Shown here one piece after another: positions 1 to 7,255 of a DNA stretch of 64,000 nt. The number at the start of each line of letters is the position of its first letter. Positions within the stretch are counted from its first letter, which is position 1. The notes beneath the pieces were generated by a model. That model worked only from the letters and a program-made list of their open reading frames with translations. It was not told where the DNA came from and did not search any database. A program made the translations under genes and the position numbers. The DNA is from an uncultured Sulfitobacter sp. (GTDB lineage: Bacteria > Pseudomonadota > Alphaproteobacteria > Rhodobacterales > Rhodobacteraceae): assembly GCA_937928635.1 (NCBI GenBank), contig CALFWM010000033.1, forward strand, positions 26,882 to 90,881, read 5' to 3'.

Positions 1-898
1 GCATGCGGTCTTGTCGAACAGTGGTCAACGGTGGGATAAATTGTTCTGCAATATCAATATCATCGAACCCCATAACAGACACTTCTTCGGGCACTTTGAT
101 GCCATGGCGCGACAGCTCCGCGATAAAGGCCAAGGCGAGTTGATCAGAGGCGCAGAACACTGCCGTGGTGCGGTCTTCCAGCCCAATCCATGCCTGAGCG
201 GCCCGGCACCCTGCTGCAATCGAAAAATCACCGGGGATCACCCAACCGGGGTTCAGCTCCAGATCAAGCGCTGCGATCTGTTCTACAAACGCGTCTTTGC
301 GCACGTGCATCAAAACGTTGCCCTCAGGTCCGGTGACATGGGCGATCTTGCGATGTCCAAGGTCGTACAAATGGTTCACCGCATCCAGCGTTCCCTGATG
401 GTTTTCGCAACGCACGGTCGGAAAATCGGCACCCTCCACCCATTCACAGGCAAACAGGATACGCCGTGTCTTGCCCGCGTTTTCGAGCATGTCCACCACA
501 TCCCGGTCTAGCCCGCCATCAAGGATAATCATCCCGTCCGCGCGGGCATCATCCAGATAATCCAGCAACCGTTCGCCACTGTCATGCACCTGCCCGGTGC
601 TGGCGATCAGCATCGAATATCCCTGATGAGCCAGAATGCGCGAGATGCCCTCAAGGATCTCGGAAAAGAACGGATTGGCCAGATCGGGCAGCAGAACCAA
701 AACAGAATGTGAGCGCTGTGTGCGCAGGTTTCGCGCGGCCCGGTTGATGCGATATCCGGTGGTCTCAACCGCCTTGGATACCCGTGTCCGAGTCGATTCG
801 GTCACCATTTTCGGGTTGGACAAAGCCCGCGACACCGTTGCCGTTGAAACCCCCGCAACGCGTGCAACATCTTGAAGTGTCGAGGTTTTCAGGGTCAT
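1..898 (-). CDS. LacI-family transcriptional regulator (3' end outside the window)
   Basis: The minus-strand reading frame opens with ATG at 898 and stays open to base 1, about 299 codons, so the C-terminus lies outside the window. Residues 7-26 form a classic LacI helix-turn-helix (LQDVARVAGVSTATVSRAL), followed by a periplasmic-binding-protein-like sensor domain with the usual PNPFFSEI-type and GFDDIDIA motifs. LacI proteins bind palindromic operators and are released by a sugar ligand. The gene is divergent from the sugar ABC transporter that starts at 1045, and two mirror-image operators lie between them, so it is very probably the local repressor of that operon and of itself. The ligand cannot be read from the sequence. 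Confidence 0.93.
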   Translation of the reverse strand, partial: MTLKTSTLQDVARVAGVSTATVSRALSNPKMVTESTRTRVSKAVETTGYRINRAARNLRTQRSHSVLVLLPDLANPFFSEILEGISRILAHQGYSMLIASTGQVHDSGERLLDYLDDARADGMIILDGGLDRDVVDMLENAGKTRRILFACEWVEGADFPTVRCENHQGTLDAVNHLYDLGHRKIAHVTGPEGNVLMHVRKDAFVEQIAALDLELNPGWVIPGDFSIAAGCRAAQAWIGLEDRTTAVFCASDQLALAFIAELSRHGIKVPEEVSVMGFDDIDIAEQFIPPLTTVRQDRM

Positions 899-924
899 TC
901 TGGTCCGCTTTATGATGGTGTGGC

Positions 925-938
925 TGCAATCGATTACA
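925..938. promoter_or_regulatory. LacI-type operator O1 (TGCAATCGATTACA)
   Basis: This 14-bp near-palindrome has the central CG and the TGNAATCGATT core typical of LacI-family operators. It lies 27 bp upstream of the regulator start (898). Its exact reverse complement occurs at 976-989. Binding here would repress the regulator and, together with O2, the transporter operon. Confidence 0.75.
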
Positions 939-975
939 TTAATTCTTGACAGGGCCGTCAATGATAAAGTCTTTT

Positions 976-989
976 TGTAATCGATTGCA
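976..989. promoter_or_regulatory. LacI-type operator O2 (TGTAATCGATTGCA)
   Basis: This is the exact reverse complement of the operator at 925-938, with centres 51 bp apart (about five helical turns). A TTGACA hexamer at 946-951 lies between the two sites; no good -10 at 16-18 bp was found, so the promoter itself is not placed. The site lies 55 bp upstream of the binding-protein start codon (1045). Confidence 0.75.
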
Positions 990-1044
990 GGAAGTCGCAG
1001 TCGCACAAAGCATGGCGGGAATCCGCGTTTTCTGGGAGGAAAAA

Positions 1045-2286
1045 ATGTCTAATGTCTTGAAGTCTCTTTTGTTCGGAACCGCGCTTACCGCGGCCTCTGC
1101 AACGGTCGCTGCGGCGGACGGTGTAGAACTTGAAGTGACCCATTGGTGGACCTCGGGTGGTGAAGCCTTGGCGGTGTCCAAATTCGCAGAAGCCTGGAAC
1201 GCCACCGGCAACAAGTGGATTGACGGCGCGATTGCCGGGTCCGGCGGCACCGCGCGTCCCATCATCATTTCCCGGATCCTTGGTGGTGACCCGATGGCAG
1301 CCACGCAGCTGAACCACGGTCGTCAGGCCGAAGAGCTGATTGAGGCAGGCCTGATGCTGGACCTCACGGATGTTGCAGAAGCAGGCAAATGGGCCGACAT
1401 CGTCAACCCGCCAGCCTTGCTGGATTCATGCACATTGGACGGTAAAATCTACTGCGTGCCGGTCAACATTCACTCCGCACAATGGATCTGGCTGTCCCAC
1501 GCGGCCTATGAAAATGCGGGCGTAGACCTGCCAAAAGACTGGAACGAATTTGTGGCCTCTGCCCCCGCCCTGCAGGCCGCAGGCACATTGCCGCTGGCGA
1601 TGGGTCAGCAAGGCTGGCAGCAAAACCTGGCGTTTGGCGCGATCACCATTGCGGTTGCAGGCACCGAGGCCTGGCGCGAAGTGACCGTGAACAAAAACGC
1701 AGATGTTGCACGCGGCCCGGAATACACTGCCGTGTTTGAAGCGGTTGCAAACGCACGTGAACTGGCGCGCGGCTCCGCTGTGCAAGACTGGAACCAGGCG
1801 ACAAATCTGGTGATCACCGGCAAAGCCGGCGCACAGCTGATGGGCGACTGGGCACAGGGCGAATTTGCGGTGGCCAATCAGGTTGAGGGCCAGGATTACT
1901 CCTGCCTGCCCGGTCTTGGTCTGAACCAGGTGCTCGATACCGGTGGGGACGCGTTTTACTTCCCCGTCAACGACGACCCCAAGGTCACAGCAGCCCAGAA
2001 AGAACTGGCCGCCTTGCTGATCTCCCCAGAGGTGCAAGTGTCGTTCAACCTCGCCAAAGGCTCCCTGCCCGTGCGCGGTGACATTGATATGTCCTCTGCC
2101 AACGGGTGCATGCAAAAGGGTCTTGGCATTCTGGCCGATGGCGGCATTTTGCCCTCGGGTGACCAATCCCTGTCCGCAGACACGCAAACCCAGATCGAAG
2201 ATCTGATGGCTCAGTTCTGGTCCGGTGATATGTCAGCAGCAGATGCCCAAGAAAGCTATGCTCAGCTGATCGAAGACGCGGACTAA
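1045..2286 (+). CDS. Carbohydrate ABC transporter, substrate-binding protein
   Basis: The protein has 413 residues. ATG 1045 is preferred over the upstream in-frame ATG at 946 because a GGGAGG ribosome site lies just before it and it gives a clean Sec signal peptide (about residues 1-24, cleavage near AAA-DG). The mature part is a group 1 (MalE/UgpB-like) extracellular solute-binding protein beginning LEVTHWWTSGGE. It captures a sugar in the periplasm and delivers it to the two permeases encoded next. It is the first gene of a six-gene operon under the LacI-type regulator. The family shows it is for a sugar or glycoside; the exact ligand is unknown. Confidence 0.92.
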   Translation: MSNVLKSLLFGTALTAASATVAAADGVELEVTHWWTSGGEALAVSKFAEAWNATGNKWIDGAIAGSGGTARPIIISRILGGDPMAATQLNHGRQAEELIEAGLMLDLTDVAEAGKWADIVNPPALLDSCTLDGKIYCVPVNIHSAQWIWLSHAAYENAGVDLPKDWNEFVASAPALQAAGTLPLAMGQQGWQQNLAFGAITIAVAGTEAWREVTVNKNADVARGPEYTAVFEAVANARELARGSAVQDWNQATNLVITGKAGAQLMGDWAQGEFAVANQVEGQDYSCLPGLGLNQVLDTGGDAFYFPVNDDPKVTAAQKELAALLISPEVQVSFNLAKGSLPVRGDIDMSSANGCMQKGLGILADGGILPSGDQSLSADTQTQIEDLMAQFWSGDMSAADAQESYAQLIEDAD

Positions 2287-2363
2287 GTTCCTCCCGCGTT
2301 TGGCTCGGCGGGCAACTGTCGGGCCACCCACATCCCTTTTTCCTATTCGTTGGAGCCGACACG

Positions 2364-3281
2364 ATGACCGTGGCCTCGGACCCCCCCGAACACGCCCCCA
2401 AGCGCCCCAGCCGGCTGTTCAAAAACCTCATGGCCAAGATTGCCTCGATCCCGATGATCCTGACGGCGCTTGTGGTTTTTGTCGGCGGCACGGCCTGGAC
2501 GGTAGTGTATTCCTTTACCGGCTCGCGGATGCTGCCCAAAACCAAATGGGTTGGGTTTGATCAGTATGAACGGCTGTGGGGGTCGGACCGATGGATCATT
2601 TCCATCAAGAACCTTGGGATTTACGGATCATGTGCGATGATTCTCACACTTGTGATCGGCTTTAGCCTTGCCGCCTGCCTTGATCGCAAAATCCGCTTTG
2701 AATCCGCCTTCCGCACGATATTTCTTTACCCATTCGCCCTGTCCTTTGTGGTGACGGGGCTGGCATGGCAATGGATCCTGAACCCCGAATTCGGCCTGCA
2801 AAGCGTTGTGCGGGGCTGGGGCTGGGAGAGCTTTGTCTTTAACCCGATCAACGATCCCGACACGGTAATTTTTGGTCTGCTGATCGCAGGCCTGTGGCAG
2901 GGTACAGGGCTGATCATGTGCATCATGCTGGCGGGTCTGCGCGGCATTGACGAAGACATCTGGAAAGCCGCCCGCGTGGATGGCATCGGCACGGTCAAAA
3001 CCTATGTGGTGGTCATCATCCCGATGATGCGCCCGGTGTTTATCACCTCGCTGGTGCTGATCGCGTCGGGCATTATCAAACTCTATGATCTGGTGGTGGC
3101 ACAGACCGGCGGCGGACCGGGATTGTCCTCCGAAGTGCCCGCGAAATACGTGATTGAGTTCATGTTCCGCGCGCAAAACCTGGGCCAAGGGTTCGCGGCG
3201 TCCACGATGATGCTTTGCTCTGTTGTGATCATCCTGATCCCCTGGGCCTATCTGGAATTTGGGGGCCGCAAAAATGGCTGA
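2364..3281 (+). CDS. Carbohydrate ABC transporter permease (MalF-type)
   Basis: This 305-residue inner-membrane protein has six predicted TM segments. The cytoplasmic EAA loop at about residues 195-212 (EDIWKAARVDGIG) contacts the ATPase. A cytoplasmic N-terminus of about 30 residues precedes the first TM segment. It forms the channel with the next permease, whose start codon lies inside this gene (8-bp overlap), indicating translational coupling. A 77-bp gap separates it from the binding protein. The closest described types are the AglF/YcjO-like sugar permeases, but specificity cannot be assigned. Confidence 0.92.
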   Translation: MTVASDPPEHAPKRPSRLFKNLMAKIASIPMILTALVVFVGGTAWTVVYSFTGSRMLPKTKWVGFDQYERLWGSDRWIISIKNLGIYGSCAMILTLVIGFSLAACLDRKIRFESAFRTIFLYPFALSFVVTGLAWQWILNPEFGLQSVVRGWGWESFVFNPINDPDTVIFGLLIAGLWQGTGLIMCIMLAGLRGIDEDIWKAARVDGIGTVKTYVVVIIPMMRPVFITSLVLIASGIIKLYDLVVAQTGGGPGLSSEVPAKYVIEFMFRAQNLGQGFAASTMMLCSVVIILIPWAYLEFGGRKNG

Positions 3282-4179
3282 CACCACAACAAACACACTG
3301 AGCGGCCCCCGCGGGCCAAAGCCCAAAAAGACATTCTCACGCGCCAATATCTTCCTTTATGGCACGTTGATTATGGTCTCTCTCTACTATCTGCTGCCGC
3401 TCTACGTGATGGTGGTGACCTCGCTCAAAGGCATGCCGGAAATCCGTATGGGCAACGTGTTTGGCCCCCCGATGGAGGTGACGTTTCAGCCTTGGGTCAA
3501 AGCCTGGGCAGAGGCCTGCACGGGCATCAATTGCGACGGGTTGTCACGTGGCTTTGGCAATTCGGTGCGCATCCTGATCCCGTCCATCCTGCTGTCAATT
3601 GGCGTGGCATCCATCAATGGATATGCCCTGTCCCACTGGAAGTTCAAAGGGTCCGAAACCTTTTTCACCATCCTGATCATTGGCGCGTTTATTCCATACC
3701 AAACAATGCTTTACCCCATTGTGATCCTGCTGCGCGAAATGGGGCTGATGGGGTCGATTGGCGGGCTGGTGCTGGTGCATACGATCTTTGGCATGCCCAT
3801 CCTGACCTTGCTGTTTCGCAACTACTTCGCCTCCATCCCCGAAGAGCTTTTCAAGGCCGCGCGGGTTGATGGGGCCGGGTTTTGGCAGATCTATTTCCAG
3901 ATCATGCTGCCCATGGCCCTGCCGATTTTTGTGGTCGCGATCATCCTGCAGGTGACAGGCATCTGGAACGACTTTCTGTTCGGGGTGATCTACACCAAAC
4001 CGGCGACCTATCCGATGACGGTTCAGTTGAACAACATCGTGAATTCGGTGCAGGGCGTCAAAGAATACAACGTCAACATGGCGGCCACGTTGCTGACCGG
4101 CATGGTGCCTCTCATCATCTATTTTGCGTCTGGAAAACTTTTTGTTCGCGGCATTGCCGCTGGCGCAGTTAAGGGCTGA
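3274..4179 (+). CDS. Carbohydrate ABC transporter permease (MalG-type)
   Basis: The protein has 301 residues. The start at ATG 3274 (MADTTTN) is chosen over an in-frame start at 3259 because it gives the short 8-bp overlap common between coupled permease genes. Six TM segments are predicted, with the EAA loop at about residues 189-205 (PEELFKAARVDGAG). A region after the first TM (about 60-92) contains two cysteines, typical of the longer periplasmic loop in this subfamily. It is the partner of the preceding permease in the sugar importer. Confidence 0.92.
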   Translation: MADTTTNTLSGPRGPKPKKTFSRANIFLYGTLIMVSLYYLLPLYVMVVTSLKGMPEIRMGNVFGPPMEVTFQPWVKAWAEACTGINCDGLSRGFGNSVRILIPSILLSIGVASINGYALSHWKFKGSETFFTILIIGAFIPYQTMLYPIVILLREMGLMGSIGGLVLVHTIFGMPILTLLFRNYFASIPEELFKAARVDGAGFWQIYFQIMLPMALPIFVVAIILQVTGIWNDFLFGVIYTKPATYPMTVQLNNIVNSVQGVKEYNVNMAATLLTGMVPLIIYFASGKLFVRGIAAGAVKG

Positions 4180-4187
4180 TCTCAACT

Positions 4188-5267
4188 ATGGCGAATTCCG
4201 TAGAAATCAAAAAGCTGGACCTGAGTTTCGGGTCCGTAAAGGTGCTCAAACAGCTTAGCCTCGACATCACTGAGGGGGAGTTTCTGGTGCTGCTCGGCTC
4301 TTCCGGGTGTGGTAAATCCACGCTGCTGAACTGCATTGCAGGGCTGCTGGATGTGTCAGACGGGCAGATTTTCATCAAAGGACAGAACGTCACCTGGGCC
4401 GAACCCTCCGAACGCGGCATCGGCATGGTGTTTCAATCCTACGCGCTTTACCCGCAGATGACGGTGCGGGGGAACCTGTCGTTTGGTTTGAAAAACGCCA
4501 AGATACCAAAGCCCGAAATCGCCAAACGGGTGGCGCGGGCAGCTGAAATTCTGCAAATCGAACCGCTGCTTGATCGTAAACCCGGCGCGCTGTCGGGCGG
4601 ACAACGCCAGCGTGTGGCGATTGGCCGGGCTTTGGTGCGCGATGTGGATGTGTTTTTGTTTGATGAACCCCTGTCAAACCTGGATGCAAAACTGCGCACC
4701 GATCTGCGGGTCGAACTGAAGCGCCTGCACAAACAGCTTAAAAACACGATGATCTATGTGACCCATGATCAGGTGGAAGCGATGACGCTGGCCGACCGCA
4801 TTTCGATCATGAGAGACGGCATGATCCAGCAGCTGGACACGCCCGAGGTGATCTACGCCAAGCCTTGCAACAAATACGTGGCTGATTTTATTGGCTCGCC
4901 TGCGATGAACCTGTTCGAGGGTCATCTTGCGGGCTCCTCCTTTGGCAATGACGCCTTCAAGGTGGACGTGACGGGCTATGAATTTGGCACGCAAGACCCC
5001 CGCGACGGGGCCGCATGGCTGGGTATCCGCCCGGAGCATATTCTGACCGGCGAGGCCGCACAGGGGGCATCGTTCCGCGGAACGGCTGAAATTGATATTG
5101 TGGAGCCGATGGGCTCTGACACACTGGTGTGGATCAACTTTGCCGGTCAATCCGTAAGGGTGCGCACGGAGGGACAATCGGGTCTCAAATCGGGCGATAC
5201 GCTCACAATCGGGTTTGATGCCGCACGCCTGCATCTCTTTGATGCAAAAACCGAAATTCGACTTTAA
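4188..5267 (+). CDS. Carbohydrate ABC transporter ATPase (MalK/UgpC type)
   Basis: This 359-residue protein has Walker A at 37-45 (GSSGCGKST), the signature LSGGQRQR at 135-142, Walker B ending FLFDE at about 156-160, and an H-loop YVTHDQ. The C-terminal part from about 235 is the TOBE/MalK regulatory domain. It hydrolyses ATP at the inner face of the membrane to drive the two permeases. It starts 8 bp after the second permease. Length and domain order are normal for the CUT1 family. Confidence 0.94.
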   Translation: MANSVEIKKLDLSFGSVKVLKQLSLDITEGEFLVLLGSSGCGKSTLLNCIAGLLDVSDGQIFIKGQNVTWAEPSERGIGMVFQSYALYPQMTVRGNLSFGLKNAKIPKPEIAKRVARAAEILQIEPLLDRKPGALSGGQRQRVAIGRALVRDVDVFLFDEPLSNLDAKLRTDLRVELKRLHKQLKNTMIYVTHDQVEAMTLADRISIMRDGMIQQLDTPEVIYAKPCNKYVADFIGSPAMNLFEGHLAGSSFGNDAFKVDVTGYEFGTQDPRDGAAWLGIRPEHILTGEAAQGASFRGTAEIDIVEPMGSDTLVWINFAGQSVRVRTEGQSGLKSGDTLTIGFDAARLHLFDAKTEIRL

Positions 5268-5282
5268 TCCTGGGAACATGAC

Positions 5283-6047
5283 ATGACCTTAGCACTGCAA
5301 CTCTACTCCATGCGCGACTGCGCTGATCAAATCGCTTTGTTGGGTGAACTGCCCGCCTTGGGGATCACAAAGGTCGAGGGATACGGCGGCGTCTACGGCG
5401 ACCCCGCCGCCTATCGCGCTGCGATGGATGCCAACGGCATCGCCATGCCCACAGGACACGTGGGTCTGGCCGACATTGAGGCGGATTTTGCGGGTGCGCT
5501 GAAAACCGTGCAGACCCTTGGTATCAAAGAGGTCTTTGCTCCCTATCTTGACGAAAGCCAGCGCCCTAAAACGCAAGCCGGCTACGTCGAATTGGCGAGC
5601 CGTCTGAGTGCTGCGGCGAAACGTTTTGCCGATCATGGCATCCCCTTTGGCTGGCACAACCATGACTTTGAATTTGTCGCGCTGGAGGACGGCAACGTGC
5701 CCATGGACATCATCCTTGACACTGCGCCGGACATCACCTGGGAGGCGGACCTGGCCTGGATCGTGCGCGGGGGCCGCGACCCGCTTGAATATGTGAACCG
5801 CTATGGCAAGCGTCTGTCCGTTGTGCATGTCAAAGACATTGCGGCCGCGGGCACAAACGAGGATGAGGACGGCTGGTGCGACTTGGGCGCAGGCACCATG
5901 GACTGGGCGGGGCTGTTGCAGGCCTGCCGCAGCCAATCCGGTAACCTGATCTATGCGCTGGAACATGACAAACCCAGCGATCCGACTGGCTATGCCAGCC
6001 GTTCAGCGGTGGCCTTCAACACCTTGTGGGAGAACACGCATGACTAA
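5283..6047 (+). CDS. Sugar phosphate isomerase/epimerase-family TIM-barrel protein
   Basis: This 254-residue protein belongs to the AP-endonuclease-2-like xylose-isomerase TIM-barrel family. Likely metal ligands and catalytic residues can be seen: E32, H125/H127 in GWHNHDF, D156, H182 in VVHVKD, and E227 in ALEHD. Family members epimerise or isomerise sugars and keto-sugars, or cleave 3-keto-glycosides. Pairing with an ABC sugar importer and a Gfo/Idh dehydrogenase (8-bp overlap) resembles the E. coli YcjR/YcjS pair, so action on a keto-glycoside is a reasonable inference but not proven. Confidence 0.85.
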   Translation: MTLALQLYSMRDCADQIALLGELPALGITKVEGYGGVYGDPAAYRAAMDANGIAMPTGHVGLADIEADFAGALKTVQTLGIKEVFAPYLDESQRPKTQAGYVELASRLSAAAKRFADHGIPFGWHNHDFEFVALEDGNVPMDIILDTAPDITWEADLAWIVRGGRDPLEYVNRYGKRLSVVHVKDIAAAGTNEDEDGWCDLGAGTMDWAGLLQACRSQSGNLIYALEHDKPSDPTGYASRSAVAFNTLWENTHD

Positions 6048-7161
6048 AAATTTGGGCGTTGGCATCATTGGATGCGGCAATATCTCGACCGCCTATCTCA
6101 AACTGGCCTCACTGTTCAAAGGGTATAAGATCCTTGCTGTGGCCGACATCAATATGGAAAGCGCAGAGGCACGCGCCGCAGAATATGGCGTACGCGCCCA
6201 TTCTGTCGATGATCTGCTGGCGGCGGATGACATTGATCTGGTGATCAACCTGACCGTTCCGGCCGCCCACGTCGATGTCTCCCGTGCCGTATTGCAGGCG
6301 GGCAAACACGTCTATTCGGAAAAACCCTTTGTGCTTAGTCTGGCAGAGGCGCAGGAGTTGGGCGAGATCGCGGCGGCCAAGGGTCTGCGCATCGGCTCGG
6401 CGCCCGACACCTTTATGGGCGGCACACATCAGCTTGCCCGCAGTCTGGTGGATGAGGGCGCAATCGGCACCGTGACCTCTGGCGTGGCGGTGGTGATGTC
6501 CTCCGGCATGGAAGGCTGGCACCCCAATCCGGATTTCTTTTTCCTCAAAGGGGCCGGACCGATCCTTGATATTGGCCCTTACTACGTGTGCAATCTGGTG
6601 CAGATGCTGGGTCCTGTGAAACAGGTCACCAGCTTTACCGGCATGGCCCAGACCAGCCGCACCATTCAGAACGGCCCCCGCAATGGCGAAACGGTGCCGG
6701 TTGAAACCCCAACAACCATTCATGCTGTCCTGTCGTTTGAAAGCGGCGCGATCATCACGCTGCTTGCCAGTTGGGATGTCTGGGCAAGCGATCATCCCAA
6801 CATGGAGCTATATGGCACCAAAGGTACGATGAACGTACCTGACCCGAACTGGTTTGGCGGCAGATTGACCGTGACCGACCGTGCAGGACCGGCTGCGGAA
6901 AAATCCTGGGATCATCCGTTTTCAGTACCCAATTTCGAAGAGGTGCATGCCAATTATCGCGGCGCAGGCCTTGCGGATATGGCGTTGGCCATTGCAGAAG
7001 GGCGCAGCCATCGCTGTGATGCGGATTTTGCCACCCATGTGGTTGAGGTCATGACCGCCATTCTGGAGGCGGGTGAAAAGGGTGAGGTAATCACCTTGTC
7101 CACGTCCTGCACCCGCCCTGCGCCGCTGGACCCGGATCAGGCACGCGCGCTGCTGGCCTGA
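6040..7161 (+). CDS. Gfo/Idh/MocA-family NAD(P)-dependent oxidoreductase
   Basis: The protein has 373 residues. The start is ATG 6040, inside the end of the preceding gene (8-bp overlap); the longer in-frame ORF upstream lies in that gene. A Rossmann fold opens with GIIGCGN (8-14), and the family EKP motif is at 94-96 (YSEKPF). Members oxidise or reduce a sugar hydroxyl, often C3 of glycosides. It closes the operon: a hairpin terminator follows at 7180-7211. A glucoside 3-dehydrogenase (YcjS-like) role is the leading guess; inositol or other sugar-acid dehydrogenases cannot be excluded. Confidence 0.88.
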   Translation: MTKNLGVGIIGCGNISTAYLKLASLFKGYKILAVADINMESAEARAAEYGVRAHSVDDLLAADDIDLVINLTVPAAHVDVSRAVLQAGKHVYSEKPFVLSLAEAQELGEIAAAKGLRIGSAPDTFMGGTHQLARSLVDEGAIGTVTSGVAVVMSSGMEGWHPNPDFFFLKGAGPILDIGPYYVCNLVQMLGPVKQVTSFTGMAQTSRTIQNGPRNGETVPVETPTTIHAVLSFESGAIITLLASWDVWASDHPNMELYGTKGTMNVPDPNWFGGRLTVTDRAGPAAEKSWDHPFSVPNFEEVHANYRGAGLADMALAIAEGRSHRCDADFATHVVEVMTAILEAGEKGEVITLSTSCTRPAPLDPDQARALLA

Positions 7162-7179
7162 CCTGTCAATGGATATGGA

Positions 7180-7211
7180 TGCGGCCAGCGTTTTTTGTGG
7201 CGCTGGCCGCA
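7180..7211 (+). terminator. Hairpin terminator of the sugar operon
   Basis: An 11-bp perfect stem (TGCGGCCAGCG / CGCTGGCCGCA) encloses a loop containing a run of six T. It lies 18 bp after the oxidoreductase stop codon and before the convergent ptsP gene. There is no T-tract after the stem, so termination strength is uncertain. Confidence 0.6.
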
Positions 7212-7255
7212 AGGCCCATGATTATTGCAGACCTGACAACACAAGAGGGCGACGA

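Noticed and set aside
946..1044. An upstream ATG for the sugar-binding protein at 946
   Set aside because: It would place both the operator region and the ribosome site within the gene and would hide the clear signal peptide beginning at 1045.
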